The notes beneath the pieces are model-generated. The model had not been told where the DNA came from. It made no database searches and saw only the letters and a list, made by a program, of their open reading frames with translations. Both the position numbers and the translations under genes were made by a program. 64,000 nt of DNA, taken from assembly GCF_001874625.1 (NCBI RefSeq), contig NZ_CP017671.1:1674001-1738000 (forward strand), in the 5' to 3' direction. This DNA is from Providencia rettgeri. Lineage in GTDB: Bacteria > Pseudomonadota > Gammaproteobacteria > Enterobacterales > Enterobacteriaceae. This document shows, one piece after another, positions 18,556 to 27,943 of this stretch; within the stretch, counting starts at the first letter, position 1, and every line of letters starts with the position of its first letter.

Positions 18556-19530
18556 ATGGATGACTTTTCACCTAGTGACTTAAAAACCATCTTACATTCC
18601 AAGCGCGCTAACATGTATTACTTAGAGCATTGTCGAGTGATGCAAAAAGATGGTCGAGTGTTGTATTTCACAGAGGCAAAAAATGAAAACCTCTATTTCA
18701 ATATCCCTATTGCAAATACAACAGTTTTGTTACTTGGTACAGGAACATCAATTACCCAAGCCGCAATGAGAATGTTATCTCAAGCGGGGGTACTAGTTGG
18801 GTTTTGTGGGGGTGGTGGTACACCTCTGTATATGTCTACAGAAGTAGAATGGATGACACCACAAGGCGAATATCGGCCAACGGAATATTTACAAAGCTGG
18901 TTATCGTTTTGGTTTAATGATGAAAAAAGGTTAGCCGCGGCTAAGGTATTACAACAGTCGCGTATCACATACCTACAGAAAGTTTGGCAAAGCTCTCGTG
19001 AATTACAGAATGAAGGGTTTGTATACCAAGACAGCACGATTCAATCCGCATTAAAGGCCTTCCATAATCGCACTATCGCTGCTCAAGATACACAAGAACT
19101 ACTGCTTACAGAAGCTCAGTTAACTAAAACCTTGTATAAATACGCTGCTAATAATACAGGGCAAAAAAATTTCACTCGTCAACACCAAGCTGTTGATAAA
19201 GCGAATTCTTTTTTAAACCATGGTAATTATCTGGCTTATGGGTTAGCCGCAAGTTGCCTATGGGTACTGGGTATTCCCCATGGTTTTGCAGTAATGCATG
19301 GTAAAACTCGTCGTGGCGCTTTAGTCTTTGATATCGCAGATTTAATTAAAGATGCGGTTGTTTTACCGTGGGCATTTATTTGCGGTAAAGAGGGGGCAAC
19401 AGAGCAAGAGTTTCGCCAGCAAATATTGCAATCATTTGTTGACCATCAATCCCTTGATTTTATGTTCGATGTAGTTAAATCTTTGGCATTACAACAAAAC
19501 GAGGCACAACAACAGGTTACTCAGCTATGA
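18556..19530 (+). CDS. cas1: Cas1, type I-F spacer integrase
   Basis: Cas1 is the integrase of spacer acquisition and acts with the Cas2 domain that in type I-F is fused to Cas3. The 324-residue protein opens with the I-F signature 'DLKTILHSKRANMYYLEHCR'. The metal-binding histidine and acidic residues lie in 'FAVMHGKTRRGALVFDIADL' near the C-terminus. The stop overlaps the cas3 start (ATGA), so the two are coupled. The 149 bases upstream are A/T-rich and presumably hold the cas operon promoter. An AAGGAAG ribosome binding site lies 13 bases from the ATG. Confidence 0.97.
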   Translation: MDDFSPSDLKTILHSKRANMYYLEHCRVMQKDGRVLYFTEAKNENLYFNIPIANTTVLLLGTGTSITQAAMRMLSQAGVLVGFCGGGGTPLYMSTEVEWMTPQGEYRPTEYLQSWLSFWFNDEKRLAAAKVLQQSRITYLQKVWQSSRELQNEGFVYQDSTIQSALKAFHNRTIAAQDTQELLLTEAQLTKTLYKYAANNTGQKNFTRQHQAVDKANSFLNHGNYLAYGLAASCLWVLGIPHGFAVMHGKTRRGALVFDIADLIKDAVVLPWAFICGKEGATEQEFRQQILQSFVDHQSLDFMFDVVKSLALQQNEAQQQVTQL

Positions 19531-22500
19531 TGGTAACCTTTATTTCTCAGTGTGAAAAGCACGCGTTAAAGCGGACTCGGCGGATACTAGATGCATTTGC
19601 TAACCGAATTGGTGATAACACATGGCAAACCTTGATCACCCAAGAAGGGTTGCATACAGTACAAAAATTACTGCGCCGCAGCGCCAGTCGCAATACAGCT
19701 GTAAGCTGCCATTGGATACGTTCTCGCTCTCGCAGCCAATTATTATGGGTAGTGGGAAGAAAAAACAAATTCAATGAACAAGGTTATGTTCCAGTGAACC
19801 GAACAGAAAAATCCTTACTGGGTAGTGAGCAAGGAAATGATTGGAAGTATTTGCCGTTAATTAATGGATTTGTTCGTTTAGCCGCTTTGTTACATGACTG
19901 GGGAAAAGCCTCACAATTGTTTCAAGATAAATTAAACCCCGCGTCAAACATGCGTTTTAAAGGCGACCCGCTGCGCCACGAATGGGTATCGTCACTGCTA
20001 TTTAGTGCATTGGTAAAAAGCCAGAAAGAACCGAATAGTGACGAAAATTGGTTGGATGCATTAATCACTTCATCATGGCATGAGCAACAATTACAGTCGT
20101 GGATGAAGGGAAAAAATCAACTGGAAAAACCACTAAACCAACTACCTGATGCAGCTTCATTGCTGGTTTGGTTGATTGTTTCCCATCACAGGTTACCCTT
20201 TTTGGCTAATAAAACAGAGCGTCTACAATATGCAGATCAACCCTGTAACTCATTAGCTCAATTATTAGATATTGTTGATAAACAATGGGGATACCAAAAT
20301 CTCTATGATGCTTCAGAATATGCGCAACGCATTCAGCAATGCTTTGAATTCCCTCATGGCTTATTAAGTGAGTCAAAAGTTTGGCGTCAAGCCCTAAGTC
20401 AAGCGGCAGAACACCTTAAACACCAACTTCCGTTATTTGATGAAGCGCTAAGCAATGGTTGCTGGCGATTAGTTGCTGAACAAGCACGCTTGTGCTTGAT
20501 GCTGGGAGATCACAATTACTCCTCAAAGGAGGCAGACCCAACATGGCAATCAAATATGGCGTTATATGCCAATACCCAGCGCGTGAATGGGCAAACTGCA
20601 TACAAGCAACGGCTTGATGAACACTTGGTTAATGTGGCTAATATTGCGGCAAATATTACGGAGTACTTGCCATTCTTTGTCATAGAACCCCCTGTAGCGA
20701 GTGATATTAACTTACTGAAACAGCATAAAAATGCCTCAGGGCAATTTAGTTGGCAGGAAGATGTGGTTAATACCATTGAGCAATATCGAGAACAGCAACA
20801 AGATAAAACGGAAGGGTATTTTGTTGTCAATATGGCAAGTACGGGCTGCGGTAAGACGGTTGCCAACGCTAAAATTATGCAAGCGTTATCGGAGGATAAA
20901 CAAAGCTTGCGGTTTATTCTTGCGTTGGGCCTCAGAGCTCTTACATTGCAAACAGGGGATGAGTATCGTACTCGCTTAGGCATAAAAGATGACAACCTTG
21001 CAGTATTAATTGGCTCTAAAGCCGTTTTAGACCTTCATCAAGAAGATAAACAAAAAACAATTCAACAAGAGCTCCAATTAGCAGAATTTGGTTCTGAGTC
21101 CCAAGACCGCCTTTTTGATGATGAAGGGCTTGAATTAAATTGGTCAGAAGAAAAATGGCAAGGTAGTTTACCAGAAGAAGAGTTGGCTACTGTATTGACG
21201 CGGCCTAAAGATAGAGCTTTGCTTTATGCCCCTATTTTAGCTTGTACCATTGACCATATTATGGGGGCGACGGAAACCCTGCGAGGTGGTCGCTATATTC
21301 TTCCCTATCTTCGATTAATGTCATCTGACTTAGTTATTGATGAAATTGATGATTTTACAGGGAATGACCCCGTAGCTATTGGGCGGCTTGTTTATCTCGC
21401 AGGGGCCTTGGGGCGTAAAGTTATGATTTCATCAGCCACCATTCCCCCAACACTTGCTGTTTTTTATTTTAATGCTTACCAACAAGGTTGGCATATTCAT
21501 GCGCTCAGCCATCAAAAATCCTTAAAAGTCGGTTGTGTTTGGGTGGATGAGGGGCAGTATGATGAGAAAAAAGATAAATGCATACATGCATGCCAAATCG
21601 CAACCATTACCACAGCCGATGATGAATTAACGGTCAGTCATTATCGCCAGTACCATAACAATTTTATAGAAAAACGTGTAAAGGCATTGCGGGCGCTGGT
21701 TGCTCGCCGAAAAGCCTTTATCTTGCCGATACAAAAAGAACAAGGCAAAGACTTACAAACTCAGTATTTTGCTCACATTCAGCAAGCTATTCTTAGATTG
21801 CATCAGGCTCACGCCTATTCTGAGAGGGAAACCCAGTTGCAAGTTTCCTTTGGGGTTGTGCGTGTTGCTAATATTCCAGTTTGTGTTGCATTGACTCACT
21901 ATTTACTGGCGGCACAATGGCCTGAAGAGGTGGAAATTCGTACTATGGCCTACCATAGCCAACAGGTACTACTTTTACGTCATGAGCAAGAAAAACACCT
22001 TGATGGCGTATTGAAACGTAAGGAAAAAGAAGGAGAGCAGCCTGAAGCATTCCAAAACCCTATTGTTAGGCAGCATTTAGACCAAGCCCACCGAAATGGG
22101 AAAGCTAAACATCTTATTTTTATTTTAGTGGCAACACCGGTGGAGGAAGTCGGGCGTGATCATGACTTTGATTGGGCCGTTATTGAACCTTCATCTTACC
22201 GCTCAATCGTACAGATGGCGGGGCGGGTTCGTCGGCACCGTGCGGGTGAAGTGGCGAGCCCTAACATCGCTTTACTGCAATATAACTGGGTCGCTTTTCA
22301 AGGGAATAATCAACGAGATGCATTTTCCAAACCAGGTTATGAAAATCGCAATCTAAACCTTAGCTTATCAACTTATAACCTATCTGAGCTGGTGGATGAA
22401 TCACAGCTACTTAAATCTGTTGATGCCATTCCTAGAATACAGCCCATTACAGGTTGGAAAACTCAGCAAACAACTAATTTAGCCTGTTTAGAACATGCAT

Positions 22501-23006
22501 CAATCGAACGGCTGATGGGCGATGTATCCACCGCTAAGCCTGCTAAGGCAGCCGTAAGAACACGCTCTACATTTTTATCAAGCGCAGTACTTCCTAAAAA
22601 CCGCCCGACCACGCTATGGGGGTATACCAGTGGGGGGTGGTGGATGACGGCACTTCCTCAGCAGTTTGCGTCATTTAGGGAAAGTGAACCGACCAAACGG
22701 GTATCCTTAATCTTATCAGCAAAAAATAGACTTCACTTTTGTGAGTACGACAAAGACAGTGGTTGGGTCACGAAGGAGGATGAGTATGGAATTGGTTTTC
22801 AACCACTTGCCGAACCATTAAAACAGCGCTTATGGCTCATCCGAGACTATCAGCAATCATTGGCGAGCCGAGAAAATGAATATCAGCAAGCAGAGCAGCT
22901 TTCAAAACGGTATGGCGAAATTAGTTTCTTACCGCGTAAAAGTAGCGGAGTTTTTTACCACTATAACGACCAAATGGGGCTCAGCACATTTAAGGTTTTT
23001 GAATAG
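19527..23006 (+). CDS. cas3: Cas2-Cas3 fusion nuclease-helicase, type I-F
   Basis: In type I-F the Cas2 adaptation subunit is fused to the N-terminus of the Cas3 effector, which is recruited by target-bound Csy complex and degrades DNA. The 1159-residue protein has a Cas2-like region (residues 1-95), an HD nuclease site 'LLHDWGKAS' with His-Asp at 123-124, a Walker A motif 'STGCGKTVAN' near 438, a DExD-type box 'LVIDEIDDF' near 603, and a helicase motif VI-like 'QMAGRVRRHR' near 901. No frame damage is seen, so interference and adaptation nucleases are both intact. It overlaps cas1 by 4 bases; csy1 follows after 27 bases. Confidence 0.97.
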   Translation: MMVTFISQCEKHALKRTRRILDAFANRIGDNTWQTLITQEGLHTVQKLLRRSASRNTAVSCHWIRSRSRSQLLWVVGRKNKFNEQGYVPVNRTEKSLLGSEQGNDWKYLPLINGFVRLAALLHDWGKASQLFQDKLNPASNMRFKGDPLRHEWVSSLLFSALVKSQKEPNSDENWLDALITSSWHEQQLQSWMKGKNQLEKPLNQLPDAASLLVWLIVSHHRLPFLANKTERLQYADQPCNSLAQLLDIVDKQWGYQNLYDASEYAQRIQQCFEFPHGLLSESKVWRQALSQAAEHLKHQLPLFDEALSNGCWRLVAEQARLCLMLGDHNYSSKEADPTWQSNMALYANTQRVNGQTAYKQRLDEHLVNVANIAANITEYLPFFVIEPPVASDINLLKQHKNASGQFSWQEDVVNTIEQYREQQQDKTEGYFVVNMASTGCGKTVANAKIMQALSEDKQSLRFILALGLRALTLQTGDEYRTRLGIKDDNLAVLIGSKAVLDLHQEDKQKTIQQELQLAEFGSESQDRLFDDEGLELNWSEEKWQGSLPEEELATVLTRPKDRALLYAPILACTIDHIMGATETLRGGRYILPYLRLMSSDLVIDEIDDFTGNDPVAIGRLVYLAGALGRKVMISSATIPPTLAVFYFNAYQQGWHIHALSHQKSLKVGCVWVDEGQYDEKKDKCIHACQIATITTADDELTVSHYRQYHNNFIEKRVKALRALVARRKAFILPIQKEQGKDLQTQYFAHIQQAILRLHQAHAYSERETQLQVSFGVVRVANIPVCVALTHYLLAAQWPEEVEIRTMAYHSQQVLLLRHEQEKHLDGVLKRKEKEGEQPEAFQNPIVRQHLDQAHRNGKAKHLIFILVATPVEEVGRDHDFDWAVIEPSSYRSIVQMAGRVRRHRAGEVASPNIALLQYNWVAFQGNNQRDAFSKPGYENRNLNLSLSTYNLSELVDESQLLKSVDAIPRIQPITGWKTQQTTNLACLEHASIERLMGDVSTAKPAKAAVRTRSTFLSSAVLPKNRPTTLWGYTSGGWWMTALPQQFASFRESEPTKRVSLILSAKNRLHFCEYDKDSGWVTKEDEYGIGFQPLAEPLKQRLWLIRDYQQSLASRENEYQQAEQLSKRYGEISFLPRKSSGVFYHYNDQMGLSTFKVFE

Positions 23007-23033
23007 AAACTTAAGTCACAAGGACCATTTACT

Positions 23034-24301
23034 ATGTTAGATCCAGCAATAGAGGCTTTCTTTACAGAGCGTAAAGAAAGTTGGCTTAAAAAAAATGTAA
23101 AAGCGTCGATGAGTGAAGGGGAAATACAGCAACTGCAGCAGAAATGTGATGCTATTTTATCATTGGCTCAGTGGTTGCCGAGTGCTGCGAAGCGGGCGGG
23201 GCAAATTTCATTATCCACGCATCCTTGTACCTTTAGTCATCCAAGCTCTAGAAAAAACAAAAACGGGTATGTCACCCCAATATTAGCGAGGGCAGAGCAC
23301 ACAAATGATGGCTTGCTCCGAACAGGGAATGTCATGGTTGAGACGGATGCATTGGGTAATGCGGCAGCGCTTGATGTATATAAATTTCTCACACTTGAAT
23401 TGCAAGATAACCGAACGTTGTTGGCCCATATTAAGGATGAAACACCGTTAGCAAAAGACATACTTAATCAAGGGGATGAAGAGTATCATTTACTCAGGGA
23501 TGGTTTTCTTGCCATGGTGGCGGCAGATAAAACCGTGATCACTAGCTCAAAAATAAAACAAGTTTACTTTCCTGTGTGGTTGGAGGATAACGAATACCAT
23601 TTATTATCTCCACTGACCCCATCCGGTTTGGTTTTTGAACTACGCAAACGTATTGATACAATTCGATTTTCTGAGCAAACTAAGGCACTGCGTGATTTAA
23701 AACGCAAGGGGGAATTTAGCCAGGTTGGCTATAAAGAAATTTATGGGGTAACCACTATTGGCTATGGGGGAACTAAGCCCCAAAATATTTCCGTGCTTAA
23801 TAATCAAAATGCAGGGAAAGCCCATTTATTGCCGTCATTACCCCCCAAATAGCTCAGCGTAAGCGGCGTTTACCTACTTATGACTTCTTTACCAATACTG
23901 TAAACCCTTGGCAAGTTAAAGAAACGTTAGAAGCATTTCATGGTTTGATCTCCCTACCGAAAGCGCAGCGTGGTAGCCGTTTTATTGAATATCGTGATAG
24001 GCGTATCCAAGAATATGTAGACTACATTATGTTGACCATGTGGGAGGTCAGGCGTGGGTTTGAACAGAATAACATTCAATTACCCACTCAATTAGCAAAA
24101 GTACAGCAAATTTGGCTGTTTCCAGACCAACAGCAGCGTAATAACTCGGATGAATGGCTAGAGGGAATTATTACTCTTATTGCTCAGCAATTTATGCGTC
24201 ATTACAAAAAAGTGTTAGGGAAAAAAGCCATTGCTTTAGGTAACGACGAGCTAGCGGCTATCGCGCAGGTTATCGCCATTAATAAGGAGCTGTTACGATG
24301 A
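23034..24301 (+). pseudogene. csy1: Csy1 (Cas8f) large subunit, split by a -1 frameshift
   Basis: Csy1 pairs with Csy2 at the 5' end of the crRNA and is needed for PAM recognition in the type I-F surveillance complex. The first frame (23034-23852) encodes 272 residues ending 'LLPSLPPK' followed by TAG. The rest of Csy1 (about 150 residues, 'QIAQRKRRLPTYDFFTN' onward) continues without a stop in the -1 frame to 24301. The switch falls at a run of six C (23841-23846). One additional C would give TTA CCC CCC CAA ATA GCT and a full-length protein of about 420 residues. The downstream part looks fully conserved, so the lesion is very recent, phase-variable or a sequencing error. The stop overlaps csy2. 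Confidence 0.9.
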
Positions 24302-25242
24302 GCTCAACCTACATACTCAAGCTTCCTCATATCAAAATACAAAATGCCAATGCGTTATCTAGCCCTTATACCATTGGCTTTCCAGCCATGACGGCTTGGC
24401 TCGGTTTTATGCATGCCCTAGAGCGTAAATTGCGGGCTGATGGCCACTTGGATATTGTGTTTGATTCTATTGCTGTTATTAGTCACGCGTGTGATTTACA
24501 AACCTATCGCGGGCCGAATGATTATGTTAACTCCATTGTAGGTACTGCAAACCCATTGAATAGTGACGGTACGCGTTCCGCATTTATTGAAGAGGCCCGT
24601 TGTCATTTAGACGTGTCATTACTTATCAGATATGGCGTGAATGACGGTGGTAAGACTAAAGCACTCCCTACACAATCGCCTATTTTAGAGGTCATTTACG
24701 ACTTAATACAGACGATGAAGCTCGCTGGTGGCGACATTCTTTCATTAGATAAACCAACAGCACATATTCTGCAATCAGATGAGGTAGACGGGGAATCAAG
24801 GCAGGGGCTGCTAAATAGCGTAATGCCCGGTTATGCGCTAATAGAACGCAGGGATTTAATGATTCGAGCGATGGAAGATGGGCAAGATGCTATGGATGCT
24901 TTGTTGGACTATGTGGTGGTAGAGAATAATTGCGTCGAATGGGGCAACGAAAATGAGGGGAAATCGCAATTTGAATGGCGTGCTCAACGTAAATTGGCAG
25001 GTTGGGTTGTACCTATTGCTACCGGATATCAAGGGGTTTCGCCACTTGCTCAGGCAAAAAATCAGCGAGATTTAGACGTACCTCACCGGTTCGCAGAAAG
25101 TGTTGTGACGCTCGGTGAGTTTATTTTGGCAAACCGCGCTAACAATATTAATGAAATATTGTGGCAATACGGTTATGACGAACCTAATAACCTTTATTTA
25201 TGCCAACAAGTGGCATCTAAATTTATTTCGAGTGGAGAATAA
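24298..25242 (+). CDS. csy2: Csy2 (Cas5f) subunit of the type I-F complex
   Basis: Csy2 is the Cas5-like subunit that caps the 5' handle of the crRNA together with Csy1. The 314-residue protein begins 'STYILKLPHIKIQNANALSS' and continues 'TIGFPAMTAWLGFMHALERK', both characteristic of Csy2. The ATG overlaps the csy1 stop (ATGA), so translation is normally coupled to csy1. With csy1 frameshifted, ribosomes would stop 446 bases earlier, which may lower Csy2 output. Confidence 0.95.
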   Translation: MSSTYILKLPHIKIQNANALSSPYTIGFPAMTAWLGFMHALERKLRADGHLDIVFDSIAVISHACDLQTYRGPNDYVNSIVGTANPLNSDGTRSAFIEEARCHLDVSLLIRYGVNDGGKTKALPTQSPILEVIYDLIQTMKLAGGDILSLDKPTAHILQSDEVDGESRQGLLNSVMPGYALIERRDLMIRAMEDGQDAMDALLDYVVVENNCVEWGNENEGKSQFEWRAQRKLAGWVVPIATGYQGVSPLAQAKNQRDLDVPHRFAESVVTLGEFILANRANNINEILWQYGYDEPNNLYLCQQVASKFISSGE

Positions 25243-25245
25243 GTA

Positions 25246-26268
25246 ATGGCGAAGAATAATGATGTTGCATCTGTTTTAGCATTTGAAAAAAAATTGGTTC
25301 CATCTGATGGTTATTTTTATGGTACTTGTTGGGAAAATAAATCGCATTTTACCCCTTTATCATTACAAGAAAAATCGGTACGGGGTACTATTTCCAATCG
25401 CTTAAAAGGTGCGGTAAAAAATGATCCTTTAAAGCTAAACTCTGAGGTGGAAAAAGCCAACTTACAAACAGTCGATGCCTGTGCGTTAGGAACTGAGCAA
25501 GATACTTTAGTTCATCAATTCACCTTAAAAATACTTGGTGGAGTTGAGACACCTTCTGCGTGTAATAACGTGTTATTTAAAAAAGGTTATGTGCAAGCAG
25601 CAAAAGGTTATATTGAAAAAGAAGGCTTTCGTGAATTAGGTTATCGTTATGCGCAGAATGTCGCTAATGGGCGCTTTTTATGGCGTAACCGAGTAGGTGC
25701 CGAACATATCGAAGTGGTTGTCAAAGTACTTAATAAAGGGCAATCAATGGAATGGGTTTTTGACGCCACACAATATAGTATTCACCAATTTGATACTCAA
25801 GATGAAAAAGTGGCTCAGTTAGGTGAGAAAATTGCTACCGCTTTAGCTCACCCTCAAGGTGCATTATTATTAGAAATTACCACTTACTCTCAACTAGGCA
25901 AAGCACAAGAAGTTTACCCAAGTGAAGAGCTGGTGATGGATAAAGGCAAAGGGGATAAAAGCAAAATTTTATATCATGTGAATGGGCATGCTGCGATGCA
26001 TTCACAAAAAATTGGTAATGCTTTGCGCTCCATTGACACGTGGTACCCCGCGTATGGAACTGAAAGTGGTGCAGGGGCTATCGCAATTGAGCCTTATGGC
26101 GCAGTGACGAATTTAGGTACCGCTTTTCGAACGCCAAAAGATAACCAAGACTTCTATACCCTATTCGATAAATGGGCTCGCGGTGAAAAATTATCACGTA
26201 TTGAAGATGAGCATTATGTGATGGCAGTTTTAGTGCGTGGCGGTGTGTTTGGTGAAAGTGATAAATAA
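25246..26268 (+). CDS. csy3: Csy3 (Cas7f) backbone subunit
   Basis: Csy3 forms the six-copy backbone that coats the crRNA spacer in the type I-F complex. It has 340 residues (P. aeruginosa Csy3 342). Recognisable blocks include 'SVLAFEKKLVPSDGYFYGTCW', quoted in part here as FEKKLVPSDGYFYG, and 'NVANGRFLWRNRVGAE'. It starts 3 bases after csy2. The frame is intact. Confidence 0.96.
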   Translation: MAKNNDVASVLAFEKKLVPSDGYFYGTCWENKSHFTPLSLQEKSVRGTISNRLKGAVKNDPLKLNSEVEKANLQTVDACALGTEQDTLVHQFTLKILGGVETPSACNNVLFKKGYVQAAKGYIEKEGFRELGYRYAQNVANGRFLWRNRVGAEHIEVVVKVLNKGQSMEWVFDATQYSIHQFDTQDEKVAQLGEKIATALAHPQGALLLEITTYSQLGKAQEVYPSEELVMDKGKGDKSKILYHVNGHAAMHSQKIGNALRSIDTWYPAYGTESGAGAIAIEPYGAVTNLGTAFRTPKDNQDFYTLFDKWARGEKLSRIEDEHYVMAVLVRGGVFGESDK

Positions 26269-26276
26269 GGTGAAAT

Positions 26277-26912
26277 ATGAATTATTATCAGGAGGTCACT
26301 TTATTACCTGACTCAACCGTTTCAGTGGATTTTTTGTGGCAGAAAGTTTACCAGCAAATTCATATTGCGCTGGCAGATAACCAAACGGCTGAAGGCCAAA
26401 GCGCTATTGCTGTTGCATTTCCTGAATATGGTAGCGTTGGTTTTCGCTTAGGTAGAAAAATCCGTTTGCATGCTAAAACACCAGAGGAACTTGAGCAGCT
26501 AAATTTACCGAAGTGGTTAGCAAGGTTAATGGATTACGCTCATATTAAATCTATTCAAACCGTGCCGGAGCAAAGTGTTCCTGTCAGTTATATTCGACGA
26601 CATGTAAAAGGCCAAAACCGGATAGAAGCCGATATGCAGCAAAAGGCACGTTTATGGTCTGAAAAATCAGGTCAGTCAGTGGCGCAGTGCTTGGAAGTGT
26701 TATCTAAAAGTCGGCCGAAAGCCAATAACCGTTTACCGTTTATTTGGGTTACAAGTTTACATGCAAAGAATGAGAAAACAGGAAGCCGGCCTTTTCCACT
26801 CTTTATTGAAAAAGTGGTAGCAACACAAATGCAAGCTGGGATGTTTAATTGCTATGGTTTAAGCCAGCTTTCAAATGACCAAACGTTGGTTGCAACGGTT
26901 CCTCATTTTTAA
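26277..26912 (+). CDS. csy4: Csy4 (Cas6f) crRNA-processing endoribonuclease
   Basis: Csy4 cuts the CRISPR transcript at the 3' base of the repeat hairpin and stays bound to the crRNA. It has 211 residues, somewhat longer than the 187 of P. aeruginosa Csy4. A histidine at position 29 ('QQIHIALAD') coincides with the catalytic His29 of that enzyme. The arginine-rich RNA-binding helix region is visible around residues 115-119 ('YIRRHVKGQNRIEAD'). The repeats on both sides have the stem CTGCC/GGCAG this enzyme recognises. It is the last gene of the cas operon. Confidence 0.95.
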   Translation: MNYYQEVTLLPDSTVSVDFLWQKVYQQIHIALADNQTAEGQSAIAVAFPEYGSVGFRLGRKIRLHAKTPEELEQLNLPKWLARLMDYAHIKSIQTVPEQSVPVSYIRRHVKGQNRIEADMQQKARLWSEKSGQSVAQCLEVLSKSRPKANNRLPFIWVTSLHAKNEKTGSRPFPLFIEKVVATQMQAGMFNCYGLSQLSNDQTLVATVPHF

Positions 26913-27042
26913 CCATTATTTTTTGTTCTTTAAAAAATAACTTTTAAATCAGCATGTTATAATTATTCACAAATTAAAGGGTATTTTATAATAAATACCC
27001 TTAACTAATTGTTATAGCATGATTATTATATTAAATTGCATA
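26913..27042 (+). promoter_or_regulatory. Intergenic region and leader of CRISPR array 2
   Basis: These 130 A/T-rich bases separate csy4 from array 2. They hold a hairpin (26977-27002) and then about 40 bases up to the first repeat. By array polarity this is the leader side. Unlike array 1, the final leader bases (ATTATATTAAATTGCATA) do not resemble the array 1 leader end. Confidence 0.6.
26977..27002 (+). terminator. Hairpin after csy4, possible operon terminator
   Basis: A perfect 10-bp stem AAGGGTATTT/AAATACCCTT encloses TATAAT and is followed by AACTAATTGTT. The downstream T run is poor, so termination may be partial and the cas transcript could run into array 2. Confidence 0.55.
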
Positions 27043-27671
27043 GTTCACTGCCGTATAGGCAGCTTAGAAACAATCCATTTGAGTGCAATCTAAGTGGCTA
27101 ATGTTCACTGCCGTATAGGCAGCTTAGAAATGACTTAGTTGACGCAGAGCGGGGGTATCGCAGTTCACTGCCGTATAGGCAGCTTAGAAATCAATAAATG
27201 TTGCTGATACAGAATAAACACCGTTCACTGCCGTATAGGCAGCTTAGAAAACAACAAAAGTGGAAAAGTGTCAGGGAGAGACGTTCACTGCCGTATAGGC
27301 AGCTTAGAAACTGAAACATTAGAAAGTCGTGCTCAAGATATTGTTCACTGCCGTATAGGCAGCTTAGAAATTACTCTGATGCTACGTTCGAAAAAGCGTG
27401 GAGTTCACTGCCGTATAGGCAGCTTAGAAAGGATCGCAATAATTCGACTTCAAGCTCTACTCGTTCACTGCCGTATAGGCAGCTTAGAAAAGCGAATATC
27501 AACGCACCCACCGTGTCGATTTGTTCACTGCCGTATAGGCAGCTTAGAAACGATGATTCAACACCAACAAGCGCATGTAACGTGTTCACTGCCGTATAGG
27601 CAGCTCAGAAAAGTGGATTAAAGAGCTTAATTTATCAACTTAAGTTTACTGCCATATAGGCAGTTTAGAGA
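27043..27671 (+). CRISPR. CRISPR array 2, type I-F: 11 repeats, 10 spacers
   Basis: Repeats of 28 bases start at 27043, 27103, 27163, 27223, 27283, 27343, 27403, 27463, 27523, 27584 and 27644. The first nine are identical and carry the hairpin loop GTATA, the same variant as repeat 16 of array 1. Repeat 10 has one change near the 3' end (GCTCAGAAA), and repeat 11 several (GTTTACTGCC start, ATATA loop, GTTTAGAGA end). Spacers are 32 bases, one of 33 at 27551. Orientation and distal decay put the leader on the csy4 side. The array is transcribed towards the 3' end of fliR. Confidence 0.99.
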
Positions 27672-27801
27672 AGAATATTAAAGAATAGATATCTAGACTC
27701 TTTAATTGGTGAAAAAAATAAATGTGAGTTAAAGCTAGTTTTTTGTGAAATAAGTAGTTATACCATCTTTATCTTAAGTTAAATTTAATATCAAATATAA
27801 T

Positions 27802-27878
27802 ACGTATCTATCATTCGATAGCTTAGAAATGAAATATAGAACGGGTATTATATTACTGCCACAAAGGCAGATTTTGAT
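27802..27878 (+). repeat. Relic CRISPR repeats downstream of array 2
   Basis: Two decayed repeat copies lie beyond the last recognisable unit. GATAGCTTAGAAA at 27817-27829 keeps a repeat 3' end. TATTACTGCC-ACAAA-GGCAG at 27851-27870 keeps the full Csy4 hairpin stem CTGCC/GGCAG. The bases around them (27672-27943) have no gene. They suggest the array was once longer at its old end. Confidence 0.65.
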
Positions 27879-27943
27879 TAGAGATAAATACCTGAAAAAT
27901 AGATCGGGTAACTAGATAATAATAGGGATAACTAGGAGGGGCT

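Noticed and set aside
23945-24301. Separate small protein after csy1
   Set aside because: It is the C-terminal part of Csy1 in the shifted frame, with no start signal of its own; annotated with csy1 instead.
27268-27621. ORF through CRISPR array 2 with repeated 'VHCRIGSLE' motifs, and its opposite-strand partner at 27371-27589
   Set aside because: Same artefact: 60-base periodic repeats keep a frame open without coding.
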